64,000 nt of DNA from Anthonomus grandis grandis (Eukaryota > Arthropoda > Insecta > Coleoptera > Curculionidae), in assembly GCF_022605725.1 (NCBI RefSeq), contig NC_065546.1, forward strand, positions 42,342,227 through 42,406,226, in the 5' to 3' direction. Shown piece by piece: positions 33,911 through 45,594 of the stretch; the first letter of the stretch is position 1, and the number at the start of each line of letters is the position of its first letter. The notes beneath the pieces are model-generated. The model saw only the letters and a list, made by a program, of their open reading frames with translations. It did not search any database and was not told the origin of the DNA. The translations under genes and the position numbers were made by a program.

Positions 33911-34845
33911 TTAACTGTCATTTCCGTAAAAGCGAAAAAGGAAAAAGATATAGTAGAAAAAGTGACATTGTTGACTTTTCGGCCAAAGTGACTCTCGGCC
34001 ACACCCCTTTCCTTTCATAACCTATATAACGCCACTCATTACAAACTGATTGCGACAAAACGTTACAGAAGCAATTCAACCCTCGATTATACCATACTTA
34101 TGTAACAAAGCAAATGCAACCGAAAAAGAAGTGAAAGTGCTCGGCAGACCCGCTACTGACTTACATATACCCGTCTAAGTGACGTCACCGATTTAAAAAT
34201 TACTTTCGGTAAATGATAATTTAAGTTGGCGCTTACAAAACGACGTTATAACGACCCCGGCAATTTTGTTAAATCTCATTATATCAACGGGAAATAAAAA
34301 GGTTACGGTGTGTACGACCCTTTGTAATTACATTTGTTAACGTATGTGTGGTGCTTACCCCACGTCATTCAACAAGTGGTTTATATTTATAATGTTTTTT
34401 TTATTAATATTAGCGCTGTCACTTGTCAACGGCAAGTTGACAGATGACACCTGTATGACACTGACAGCTAAGGGCAAAAAACAAAACGCTTTTGCGTCAC
34501 AATTGGTTATCTCATAAATCTTTTTTCTCGTCGTTGACATCGTCACGCAGGTGGCACATACGACTTAATTTATTTTAGACGAAAATGATATATACGGATG
34601 CTCGAGACATAATATAACACCGAGACAGGTCTATTGACCTTTCGGAATCCCCGTTCGGCATTAAAAGTCGATAAAATGCATAGGGAGAAGGCGTTTGACC
34701 CACTTTTATAACAATAAGCGCGTATTTATTTGGGTTACGAGACTCCTGTTAATAACGGCGTTAAGAGATTTAATGCGTCGAGGGATGACTTGACAAGTTG
34801 TTATTATCTTTAATAGGTTTATTGTTGGGGCCGTCGAGGTTTGGT
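33911..34845. other. No gene seen; moderately GC-rich
   Basis: Contains GTGACATTGTTGAC near 33,960 (as in the array that follows) and a stretch with several GACGTC/ACGTCA sites (34,100-34,300). No ORF with a recognisable product. Confidence 0.4.
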
Positions 34846-34849
34846 ATGA

Positions 34850-37800
34850 AGAGAGGACATTCATTCATTTTTTCGTCAACGAGAAAAAAAAAGAAGAAGA
34901 AGAACAAGAAAGACCAAATTATTCTGCTTAGGCCAGCCAGCTTCTTACAAAATTGCAAAGACCAAGAAAAAGAAAAATTAAGTATGTTGTGGTTTTTGTC
35001 TTGACATTATATGTTAATAACATGCTTTGAGATCAGTAGAATGACAAAAATTATACAACCAACAAAAATTATACTACAAGCCTGTGAAAACCAAGAAGTA
35101 GAAGAAGAAGAAAAGGAAAGTGAAATTGATAATTTTTTTTCACCTTATCTGCTGGTTGAAAACGGATTTTGATTTCCAGCTTGCATAGACGAAGAAGAAA
35201 AATAAACGCTGCTCATGTTTTTAGAAAATAATAAGAAAAAGACAAATAAGCGCCTAATTATTCTGCTTAGCCCACTCAACTTTTTATAGGCTTACGAAGA
35301 GCAAGAAGAAGAAATAGAATTAAATATGCTTTGAGCCTTTGTCGTTTAATATACTTCGAGGTTACTAGAATAACAAAAAATTAATTTCCAAATTCATTAA
35401 GTGACTTATCAGGAAGAAGTAGAAGAACAGAAAGAAATGAGTAAGATAAGAGATAAGTAGAAGTGTTTTTCCAATTCATAAACTGAAAGAAGTTTTTATT
35501 TACCAGTTCGCAGAGATAAAGAAGAAGACAAATAGTGAGAGGAACAAGGAAAATGACATTGTTGACATTTTGCTTTTCATCTCGTGGGTTGAAGACGTAG
35601 AGAAACCTGGTCATCCAAAAACAACAATGTTAACTAAAGGACATATTAGTTAGTAAAGACGAAAAGAAATAATGACACTGCTCATGTTTTTCAAAAAGAA
35701 GAAGAAGAAGAAGGGCCGAACTATTCTACTTAGCCCATCCAGCTTTAAACAGGCTAGCGAAGATTACGAAAAGAAAGAAGATACATTAAATGTGATGTAG
35801 ATCTACTAAAATAACTGCAATTTTATTACCAAAGATATATATACTGTTTAGGTATTCCATAAATTTACAAGCCTGTGAGGGCAAAAAAGGAAAGTGACAT
35901 CCAATAATTGATTCATCAACAAGAAGTAGAAGAGCAGGAAGATGAGTAGGATGAGAGAGAGAGAACAATAGAAAAAAAACTAAGCTTTTCTGCTTATGAC
36001 TGACATATTTTTACAAGTCTGTGAAAACCAAGATTTTATCGACTGAACATGAATTTTGATTTACAGCTTGCAGAAACGAAGAAGAAGAAGTCAAATAGCG
36101 AGAGGAAGACGAAAAATTACATTGACGATTGTAGTCGTTGATTTAGTTTTTAAGCCAAAAGGATCAATGTCAACGAAAGGATGATTAGTTTGTAAAGATG
36201 AAGAAGCAGACGATGTAGAAGAAAGCTGACATTGTTCACATATTTCAAAAAGAATAAGAAGGAACGAATTACATTGCTTAGGCCACCCAGCTTTTTACAG
36301 GCTAGAGAAGAGCAAGAAAAAGAAGGAGGAAAAAAGTGACATTGATGACATTTCGGTTACGTTTAATGTTTTAAGAAGAAAAGTAACGGATTGATTGTTA
36401 ACGGTTTTTTGATCTGTTGAAGTCGTAAATTTAGTTTTTAAGCCAAAAATATCAATGCCAACGAAAGAAATTATTACTTAGTAAAGACGAAGTAGAAGAA
36501 AAGTGACATAGTTTACCTATTTCAAGAAGAAGAAGAAAAAAAAGAAAGTGACATTAATGACGTTTCTTTTCCATACAATGCGCCGAAAGTGTATTTTGTT
36601 TTCCAGCCTGCAGAGGCGAAGTAGAAGACAAATAGTAAGAGAAAGAAGAAAAATTTCATTATTGATGTTTTTCTTTTCAGGGGTTAAAGTCATATATTTA
36701 GTTTTCATGCTAAAAGATGAACGTCAACAAAAAGAATTATTAGTTAGTAAAGATAAAGAGGAAGACGACGTAAAGGAAAATTGACCCTGTTAACGTTTTT
36801 TAAGAAGAAGAACAACTGAACTATTTTGCTTAGGCTCATGCCATTTCTTGAAGAAGAAGAACGATCGAAGTATTTTGCTTAGGCCACCCCGCCTTTTACA
36901 GAATTCCGAAGACCAAGAACAAAAAATAAGGAAAACGAGGAAGAGTAACATTAATGACATTTATATTCAGTTTCATGACCTAAAAATGATTTTACTTTTG
37001 TACGGACAGAGAAAAAGACGGGAGATTAGGGGAATTAGGTGGAAGAAGAAAAATTACATGCTTTACATTCTCTCAAATTACAAGACAATTTTACACGACA
37101 CGACACTCAATACTTTATATTAGGAGATACTTACAAATCTCCTAATATATTGTAAGTAGTTTTAGTTTAGTTTTAATCTTCTCCCGAAAATGCTTGTTAC
37201 ATAGTTTTAATCTTCTTCTGAAAATACTTGAACATTGTTAGCGAAACACGCGTCGAGAGTAAAAATAAAGAGTTTTGGTTTGTAGTAAAACTGTCTCGTA
37301 ATTTGAGTGTCACACTAAAAGTTCCAACCATAGGACTTTACATTCTCTGTTTCATCTTACGGGTGGAAAGTAGACTTAGTACCCAAATCGAAAAAGTCAA
37401 TATCAACGAAAGAAATTATTAGCTAGTAGAGGTAAAGAAGCAGCAAACATATAAGAAAAACATGAATATTAAGAAGAAAAAGGAGAAGAAAGGTGATATT
37501 GTTGACGTGTTAGTTAATAGTGCAAGAATGATTGTTCTCGAAGAATGTTTGTTCTCGAAGAGGAAGAAGCAAAAGAAAAAGAAGGACGTATACAAAACAA
37601 GGACGGCCACTAATTTATACAAAAATCATATTAGCTAAAGAAGAATAACTAATGAAAATAGACCCCTGTACAAACTACTCGATTTCACTTGAGTGGTTTA
37701 GTATTTTACAAGATCGGGGATGAATGAGATGCAGATGAGTAGCTGGAGGAGGAGGAAAAAAAGAAGAAGAAGCTATACGCTTTTATTTGTTTACACACAA
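34850..37800. repeat. GAA-rich satellite-like array with degenerate ~270-550 base units
   Basis: The block TTCTGCTTAGGCCACCCAGC followed by TTTTTACAGGCTAG.GAAGA recurs at about 34,924, 35,258, 35,727, 35,988, 36,268, 36,820 and 36,866. Between copies come runs of GAAGAAGAAG, GTGACATTGTTGACATTT, TTAGTTTTTAAGCCAAAA and CAACGAAAG..TTATTAGTTAGTAAAGA in a repeating order. The plus strand is strongly purine-rich, and short GAA-encoded ORFs are artefacts. A related remnant (CGGCCACCCAGTTTCC) is at ~38,208 in inverse or partial form and another (CTGCTTAGGCCAC) at ~8486. Confidence 0.8.
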
Positions 37801-39229
37801 AACAAATATAACGACAATAATCCCTTAGTCTAATTACTCGTTTTCCCATGTTGAATCATTAACTTCCGACGCTTCGAGCTCATTTTTCAAAAATTTGCAT
37901 CTTCCATTCGGTTTGTTTACGTTGTACGCGGAATAAAAGACTGTGCAAACAAATAATGAACTCCATGCCAAAAAGATGCATAATTAGCACGAAGTGTGGT
38001 TAACTGTTTGCCCATTTTAGCCGCTTTTTGTCACCTAAACAAGAAAAACATGTTTGTTTTAAGGATTATCATGAAACACTCCATCTTTACCCCTTGTTTT
38101 AAAGATTCTTTTTTATAAAATTCCTTCACTATTGGCTCTTCAGGAGAAGACACAAAAGTGACACTGTTTCTTCTGGAAGAAGAACGGTACTTCTTTTTAT
38201 CTTCTTCGGCCACCCAGTTTCCAGAAGTTTTCCTGATCACCCAATAAGCCAATTAATCCCTGTACAAGTTCGTCCTTGAGGACAAAAAGGTCAAAAAGAA
38301 ATGCCGCACTCAGCTGTGGCAATATAACATAGTTTCAAAGTCAAAGTGACATAATTCACTTGTTGCAAATTGTTCCGTCGTATAACGTCCCTTCGTGTCA
38401 AGGAAATCCAATAAGCCATTAAAAAAAAAATAAAAAGAGGAAATTCCCGGCTCCGGGTTCGCGTTCTCTCTCGTCCGTCATTATTAAGGAAAAGTTTAAA
38501 GAAAAGACGCGGTAAAGGGGAGCTTGCGAAGGTCAGGAAAGTCCGGAAAAAGGAAAATATAGATTAGATGGACGATAGGGAAAGCTGCCATGAACCGATC
38601 GTGTCGATGACCCCGTGGGAGACGAGGGATTTATTATTATGTGTGGTGACGAAGATCAAGTTTGTTTTTTAAGCCAGGAGGAAAAACTACTTTGAAGTGG
38701 ATTGACTCTGAGTTGACACTTCTCATCAAAAGAAGAGTGAAATAGTTGTGATAATAACTACTTCAGTGACAGGGTAGACAAAAGATAATAAATAATGAGC
38801 TCTCCATATTTTGTGCTTTTCCTGCATTCGTAGTCAGTTTTAATACCTGTGTGTTGCACCCTTGGAAAATGTGAAACTCGGCGTGCTTTTGTGCTTCATA
38901 ATAACCACAGAAGAAGCTTGATTTGAAATTATGACTTGCTATGGATGTAAATCTAAATGTATTGTCAAAGAGGATAAAAATAATCTGTTTGAATATCTTT
39001 GTGACTGGTGGTCTCCACCAATCCGAAGAACATGCTGTAAAGTTAAAATAAATCAATAATAATAATGATAAAAACTTTCAAGGGGATCAAAACTGTGGCC
39101 TCACTAATCACTTCTCTCTGTCATATCACAAGACTCAATTGCAACTACATGGGAATGTCAGGAAGCAAAAAGCTGACAATCGTTTATAGCAATGGCGTTC
39201 CAAAAATGTCTGACTATGGGCAGTCTTTA
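37801..39229. other. No gene seen
   Basis: A GC-richer segment at 38,440-38,650 could be unique conserved DNA, but shows no ORF or RNA fold I recognise. The minus-strand ORF 38,763-39,056 has no recognisable product. Confidence 0.4.
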
Positions 39230-39795
39230 AATTAAGTGAGTTATCCAGCAGGCAATATGTTTCATGTTCAACCCAAGTTGATCTCATGAATCTGGAAAAT
39301 CAGATTCCATGGGTTAATAATATTCGAAATGTACAAGGTAATTTCTTCTTGATCTGATACTTCTTGAAACTAAACCGTCAAAGTATTAACTATAATTTTA
39401 GAAGCTAGCTTTCCCCATGTTCAGTAGATTTTTTTCCTGAATTTTATGATGTTATTAGGACTGTTTCCAACTTCTGTGATATTTTGGATGATATTTTTGA
39501 CAAAGCAGTCCTTCGTTATAGACATCGTAAAAATAAAGGTCGTTCTCCCAGCTGGTATACTGCCCAAATTAAGAAAGTTTTTAATGAAAAGTAAAGGTTG
39601 CCTAGTAGGTTCTATATTGATGCAGCGTATAAAATTTATATAACAAATACTAAAAATTCGCCACATCATGATCCGAAGAAATTTTGGAAATTTACACAAC
39701 AAGAAATAAACACATCTAGAATCTGTAGATCGTGATGCTTTTGCAGATTTTTTTGGTAGCGTGTTTAACTCCACTTTATCTGGCAATTTAAATCA
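39230..39795 (+). pseudogene. Non-LTR retrotransposon relic, endonuclease end and linker
   Basis: STQVDLMNLENQI..VNNIRNVQGN (~39,275-39,345) resembles the C-terminal endonuclease region. It is followed by NFCDILDDIFDKAVLRYRHR and SPSWYTAQIKKVFNEK (~39,460-39,590), then YIDAAYKIYI and DPKKFWKFTQ (~39,620-39,700), the linker between endonuclease and RT in jockey-like elements. It ends abruptly near 39,795 where another relic begins. The 121-codon minus-strand ORF here (39,421-39,786) is a shadow. Confidence 0.65.
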
Positions 39796-39821
39796 TCTCA
39801 TTTAGATGATCCCCTAAAAAA

Positions 39822-40555
39822 TATCAAAAGGGGTAAGATCGGAAGATCTACCAGGCCATTCTACGGTACCTCTCCGGCCAATCCAACGTCCAGGAAATAC
39901 GTCGTTCGAAAAATTACGAACGGTAAGAGCATAATGGGGTGGTGCTTATCTTATTGAAACCTCAGTTCATTTTCTACAAGGTTATTATCTTTTCTAAGTA
40001 ACTCAGTTATTCCGGGATTGACGGTGTCCTGCAGAAGTTCCAAGTAATTTTCAGCATTAAGATTTGTATTAATAAGCAAAGGTTCTACAATATGATCTTC
40101 CAGGATATAAGTCCATACATTAAGTTCTTGAGGTTGCTGCATATGTGTTTCTCGAAATAAATGAGGATTAGTGGCGCTTCAGATCAACATTCGTATCTAT
40201 TAAATTCACCATGTAAATAAAAGCAATATTCGAGCGAACACATATTGTACAGCGAATTTCTATCATGATTTAACCTATCACTAAAATACTCACATTCATG
40301 ACGATCATTATGTCATGTTTATTCATCTCATGTTTGATTTTGTAGGCATGATATTTGACTAATTATAAAATTTTGTGAACGGTACTTTTAAACACGCCAG
40401 ATGCGGTAGCAATTCTTTGAGCAAATGTATTAGGTTCCATCTCACCATGACCTAACACTGCAATTTTTACTGTATTATCTACATATATCAATATTTCAAT
40501 AATTGCCTCATTATTAGGATTTCTTTCCTCTTGGACAATAAAATTTCAAAAACAA
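39822..40555 (-). pseudogene. Tc1/mariner-type transposase relic, same family as the left-edge copy
   Basis: On the minus strand the order is helix-turn-helix (NTFAQRIATASGVFKSTVHK, ~40,390-40,440), then NPHLFRETHMQQPQELNVW (~40,130-40,190), then TYILEDHIVEPLLINTNLNAE, then an Asp-containing region with a frameshift (APPHYALTVRN), then FPGRWIGRRGTVEWPGRSSDLTP. The last blocks match WIGRYGPVRWPPRSPDLT of the transposase at the left edge. Stops and frameshifts are present, and the third catalytic Asp region is truncated at ~39,822 against a non-LTR relic. Confidence 0.75.
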
Positions 40556-42002
40556 AATCTAATGCAAATCCTTAATATACTCGTATAAGACCCTCTTTAA
40601 ACAAACTGATAATTATCCGGAAGGCACGTGCCCAAGACGAACAGGTGGCCCTCACCTTCGGCCGCGCACATTCCGCAATGTTCTCTAAATAAACCATTTC
40701 GTATTTACATTATTTTGGGATGACGTCGGTATATTTATAAAAGCCACCGACCGCACCGTCTGATTTATTATAATATTATGACTAGAATGAAAGGAAAAAA
40801 GTATAAAAGTGCGATTATCTACTTGTCTCTGTTTACATCTAGTGCCGGCGAATTATTGGCAATAGGTTGACTAGTAAGTCTTGCTGACCTCAACTCTTGG
40901 ATTCTAAAGTATATCCAAAGCATAATCCAATAAATTCATTTTACGTCGATTTTCCTTATCTTTTTTAAACAGAGCGTCTTAAGTATACAAGCTTATCGGT
41001 TTAACCTTTGATATCTCATATCGGGTATTTTCGACTCAGGATGTAGGTTATCTCGTGGCGAACTGAAAATAATAAAGTTAAAGGCAAATAAATTACGCAA
41101 TTACTGGATTTACTGGATATTAATGGATCCTCTTGGATGGCACGTCTAACTAAAAACAATGTCGAGTCTCCCGCGAATGCATTATGAAAGGGAATTCCCC
41201 GGCACTAAGAAACAAAACAGATCTGGTGCGTCCTTGGGAATCCCGAATATCTACATATATTATTCTTAGTCGTGTGTAAAAGCCATTTAAACTTGGCCTT
41301 ATATGTCACGAAGAGAGTATCCGGGCGATAAAAGGCAAGACGTCTCGTCGGGAAAGCATGAATGGGAGGTTCGCTTTCGATTACGCACGACGGGCCTTTC
41401 GTCTTCCAACCCTTGTACCGGGGGTGGAAATAAAAAAAAGACGGGGTGGCAGAAGGGATTTTGGTGAAGCTCATCCCCCTTTTTGTTAACTAAAAATCCT
41501 CGAGTCATTCTGACGGTCGGCCACGAGTATGTTTCACGGCAAGAAATGGAAAATGCCTATAAAGTTTTTCTGTCTACGTTGTTCGTAAAAAGTTGTAAAA
41601 TATTTCTTTATTTGCTTCGAAAAATTGTATGTGATCAGGAGTATAGAGCAGATAAGCAGTTGGAACTGTTACTCACAGGAGATAAAGGACGACTATTAAG
41701 AAATGACTCAATTTGTATTAGGACAGTATTCATCTCCTCATATGTTAAGTTTTAATTGTCAATAACCCTAAATAGATGAGTCTTGACTGACTTCACTCAT
41801 GACTTCCAGAGACTAAGTCTATTATGCCGCGCAACAAATCTCATCACTAGATAAATTCGAGACTAATTCCAAATGTACTGCTTTCGTAGAAAAGCATAGA
41901 AATAAGCATAAATATGCATTTAATAATCTAGCACCTCTATGTCTAGATATAAGTATACTAAAGGAACCGGAAACATCAAGCCCGGTGTGAAAAAAAGCCT
42001 TT
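40556..42002. other. No gene seen; includes a GC-richer island
   Basis: About 40,620-40,780 and 41,110-41,520 are GC-richer and look unique. ORFs there run on both strands without any recognisable product. 41,750-42,000 is AT-rich. Confidence 0.4.
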
Positions 42003-42026
42003 ACTTGACTAACTTGACTAACTTGA

Positions 42027-42547
42027 CTAACACCAGAACAGCTGCTGACTCTTTATAAGGCTCAAATACGCCCTTCCCTCGAGTATTGCTCGCATGTCTG
42101 GAGCTCTGCACCCAAGCATAGCTTAAAGCTGCTAGATTCTATACAGAAGAGAGCTATTCGTCTTATCGACAAACCAGAACTGACAAAGAGTCTGGATAGT
42201 CTGGAGCACAGGAGAAAGGTGGCTGATCTCTGTTTATTCTACCGTTATTATCACGGTAAGTGCTCCTCTGAGCTGGCAGGCCTGATTCCACCCAGGGCTG
42301 TTCCGGCAAGAAGGACGCGTCTAGCAGTTGCGGCTCATCTACATCGCGTCCACCTGCCTACCCCAAGGACGTCGCTGTATCGGGACTCATTCATCTGGAG
42401 AACATCCTCTTTGTGGAACGGGCTTCCACCTCACATATTTCCCGACGCATACAACCTGCAGCGATTCAAGATAAATGCCCACAAATATCTTCGCGCAAGC
42501 ACCACTCCAAGAGTGACATAGGACTTTCCTCTTGTGCTTGTGTATAC

Positions 42548-42582
<35 letters not shown>
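42027..42582 (+). mobile_element. 5'-truncated non-LTR retrotransposon with intact poly(A) tail
   Basis: An uninterrupted frame (42,027-42,521) encodes the C-terminal end of a jockey-like ORF2: LTPEQLLTLYKAQIRPSLEY, HVWSSAPKHSLKLLDSIQKR, RRKVADLCLFYRYYHGKCS, then WRTSSLWNGLPP and FKINAHKYL, ending in TGA (after CRVT-like PRVT). A short 3' region leads to 32 consecutive A (42,551-42,582). No stops or shifts and a clean tail indicate a young insertion. The 5' junction lies in three copies of ACTTGACTA (42,003-42,031). A target-site duplication was not obvious. Confidence 0.9.
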
Positions 42583-42585
<3 letters not shown>

Positions 42586-42777
42586 GGGAACTTTTTAGTT
42601 GGGAATAGCACTCATAGGAAATTGTGATAACACGGGATTTATTTTCCAACACTTTGACAAGACACGTCTGATTAGGCGTTTAGACAAGATAATCCAAAAT
42701 TTTGGAAAGACGATAACTTGGAATGGCACAATCTACTACCAACCTAAGAATATTTTTTCATCAAGGAAAGGACTAAT

Positions 42778-42811
42778 CTTAGAACATTGAAAGGCTTTTC
42801 AATGTTCTAAG
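42778..42811. repeat. Short dispersed hairpin, copy 2
   Basis: A perfect 15-base stem, CTTAGAACATTGAAA with its inverse, around the loop GGCT. It is the same hairpin as at 1134-1168 but with less similar flanks. Confidence 0.8.
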
Positions 42812-43437
42812 GGACTAAGTTTACGAAAAGGCTTAGAATTAGGTTTATTTTTTATAAAACAGTCTATTTCTTAAAAAAAATAAGTGAGCTGTACGTCCTT
42901 TACTATATAAAACAGAGACCTTGAATGTATAGGCATTAGTCACAATTATTTAAGAATCGTAAAACGTAGACAAATACACTTCTTAGTTTATGAAAATTAC
43001 AATATTTAGGAACCAACGGCTGTACAAGTTCCAATCGGGGAATTGAAATTGTTTTGAGAGGAGCATTTCAATTGGAACACTCAAAACGAAAGTATATAAC
43101 TGCACAATGTCCTTTTCTCCAGATCCGTAGCACGTCTTCAGGTAGATCAATATCCCAGTTTAATTTCAAAAACTGCATTCTTTAAATTAAGTATTTTGTA
43201 AAACATTTCACTAGAGCTAAGAATCCTAAAGGATAGAATATTCTAGCTAAATTACTAAGGATAGTTCTTCATGGATATCGTCGACATATGAATATAACAC
43301 GACCTGCTTTAAGGTAATTTAAATTTTTAATGTTCGGCCAATGTTAGCAAGAATTTACCAGCTAAATAGGGACTATGGGCAAGACCAAATGTAACAGTAC
43401 ACATTACCACAGTCTAACACAGTCAAGTCAGTCGACC

Positions 43438-43600
43438 CTTTTCGACGAACCATCCGCACCTGCCAACGCCGCCCGCCCCTCTCGCCTATCGGAGTTTATC
43501 GATCCCCCGCATGCGGGGGATTTATACCGGTTCGTCGACGAAATGTGGTTATAGGGTTGACTCGGTTCAGTTTATTTCCGACGTTTACCGAGTGCGCCAA
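43438..43600 (+). promoter_or_regulatory. Promoter region of THAP gene 1 with two perfect palindromes
   Basis: A 20-base perfect palindrome (ATCCCCCGCATGCGGGGGAT, 43,502-43,521) and TTCGTCGACGAA (43,531-43,542) lie just upstream of an arthropod initiator, TCAGTT (43,567-43,572; start site about 43,569). GACGAACC at ~43,443 is repeated inversely as GGTTCGTC at ~43,529. TTTATACC (43,521) is a weak TATA at an unusually distant position. The predicted 5' leader is about 130 bases. Confidence 0.5.
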
Positions 43601-43697
43601 TATTTTTTGTTTTTGTGAATTTAATATTCTGTCATTTAGTGCTAGTTTTACGGACTTTTACTTTAATATAATTTATATTAATAGTAGTTGTTTGGTA

Positions 43698-45467
43698 ATG
43701 GCTTCTCACGGACAATACTGCTGTGTTGAATCTTGCAAAAAACATTCAAACGACCCAAGTGTTTCTTTTTTTTGTATTCCCAATGATGACGTAAGGTAAG
43801 CAATAATATTAGAAATACATTTTATCATGATAATAATTTTAATTGTACACTGTGTCCCAAATTGGTTGTAATTGCATGGTACCTCGGTTTCTATTAAAGA
43901 TAGAACCTTCCGGTTTTCACGAATCTATGTCACTTTTTTGTCAAACTTATAATTCCGAATACGAAAATGACCTATCTTCTTTTTGGAGATACAGGGTGAA
44001 CTTGAAAATTTTCACTTTTAGGTACCTTATTATATCTCAGGCCCTGTATAAGTTAGAAAAAAAGTAAAAACTGCTATTATTAGATATTTTCACGTAGAGT
44101 TCGGTGGCGTAGTGAAAAAAAATATTTCAGTTTTTTTCTCGGAGATATGACCCAAACTTTAGTGTTTTTTAAATGGAACACCCTGTATTTTTTTATCTCA
44201 TTAAATATTTTTATTTTTTCTCTTTAAAATGATATGGAACAGTAGGTAATTAAAATATTAATAATAGTCAAAAATAACGAAAAACATAATATTTTATTAT
44301 AAAAACCCATAGTATAGGTCATGAAAAACGACCATAAATACATGATTATTTTATTAATAAAAGTTCCAGCAATTTAAGATCTACATCTACAAACTAGTTA
44401 AAATCTAAAAAATCTTAAATTAAAAGGTCTGGGGACCAAACAGATTTTTAAAATTTTTTAATGGTATTCATTACAATAAATCGAAATTGTGATTTTTAAA
44501 TTACGACAGTTTTTAAATAATAATAAAAAATTAACTAACATTAATAAATAACAGAAACAAACTGTATGGGAACCAAAAATTTTTCGACTTAAGTTTTGAT
44601 TTTCTTGGCCTGCCACGATTTTTTGTCTTAAATATTAAGTTTTTCTTAATTTTTGACTATTGTTAATGTTTTAAATACCTACTGTTGTATATCATTTTAA
44701 AGAGAAAAAATAGACAAATTTATTGAGATAAAAAATACATTGTGTTCCATTAAAAAAACACCATGTTTATGTCAAAAGTGTCACAGATTCGTGAAAACCG
44801 GAAGGTTCTATCTTTAATAGTAACCGAGATACCATGCAATTACAACCAATTTGGGACACAGTGTACACATTTGGGTGTATATTATTTATTTTAAATTTAA
44901 TGTAATCCTGACCACTAACAATTTTTCAATTATTAAGATTTTTCATGTTTTTGTTATTTATTTTTTCTAATGTTTGTATATTTTTCTGTTTTTTTATGTA
45001 TGTTTTTGTATTATATTTTTTGTCTTTTTTTGTATGTTTTGCGCTTTGTCTACAATTTTTATAAATTTTTTGACAATAAAGCATTGATAATTTTATAATA
45101 AATTAGTTCTTAAATATAATTAAAATTATTTTAAGGTGTCAGCAATGGAAGGAAAATTTGGGATTTGTTGGGGAGCATAAATATGCAAAACTTACACCCA
45201 AAGAAGCTCATAAGCTCAGAATTTGTAGCCTACATTTTTCTTCAAGCTCTTTAATTCATTACACTGGAAGGCGGTTAAAAAATACTGCTATTCCATCAAG
45301 AATACCACCAGAGCCTGAAGGTAAGATACATTTACACAAAAATTAAGCCAATATTATTTATTATATTATAATTTACGTTTTAGATGCCAATGTTACAAAA
45401 GATGCGATTGAAGGCAGAAAGATTCTTGTGTCTCAAGAAACTCAAACTGATCCAGAAATGTTTAATG
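43698..45467 (+). CDS. THAP zinc-finger protein gene 1, exons 1-3 of an incomplete model
   Basis: Exon 1 is 43,698-43,795 (MASHGQYCCVESCKKHS...IPNDDVR; donor GTAAGC). Exon 2 is 45,136-45,320 (CQQWKENLGFVGEHKYAKL, then ICSLHFSSSSL, TGRRLKNTAIPS; acceptor TTTTAAG, donor GTAAGA). Exon 3 is 45,384-45,467 (DANVTKDAIEGRK, VSQETQTDPEMFN; acceptor ACGTTTTAG, donor GTGAGT). Joined phases are consistent (2, 1, 1). The THAP signature C-x4-C, conserved Trp, C-x2-H and a terminal A-I-P box is complete, so this is a DNA-binding nuclear protein. The C-terminal part is unknown. An acceptor at 45,521-45,522 could add DLQHVNRYF... to a stop near 45,612, but this is weak. Intron 1 carries a 1 kb MITE, and a BEL/Pao fragment lies just downstream. 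Could be a host gene or a domesticated one. Confidence 0.8.
43848..44863. mobile_element. Fold-back MITE in intron 1 of THAP gene 1
   Basis: The ends CACTGTGTCCCAAATTGGTT (43,848) and the exact inverse ending at 44,863 begin ~98-base near-identical inverted repeats, flanked by TA on both sides. Similarity continues deeper: 44,160-44,290 (TTTAAATGGAACACC, TTTCTCTTTAAAATGATAT, CAGTAGGTA) is repeated inversely at ~44,650-44,765. Most of the element can therefore form one long hairpin, with extra sequence in the left arm (43,945-44,160). No ORF. Confidence 0.88.
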
Positions 45468-45594
45468 GTGAGTGATTCCTTTTATATTCTATTATGGCTG
45501 TTGTATAAATAATATTTCTTAGATCTACAACATGTAAACAGATATTTTGTGCATTTCACTCACTTCTATGTTAGTGTGACAACAAAATTTATAA

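Noticed and set aside
34770..35004. ORFs on both strands with poly-Lys or poly-Phe
   Set aside because: They arise from the GAA-rich array and show no domain.
39421..39786. 121-codon minus-strand ORF
   Set aside because: Shadow of the plus-strand non-LTR linker, which has recognisable blocks.
42387..42652. ORFs with poly-Phe or poly-Lys at the poly(A) tail
   Set aside because: Artefacts of the 32-base A run of the retrotransposon tail.
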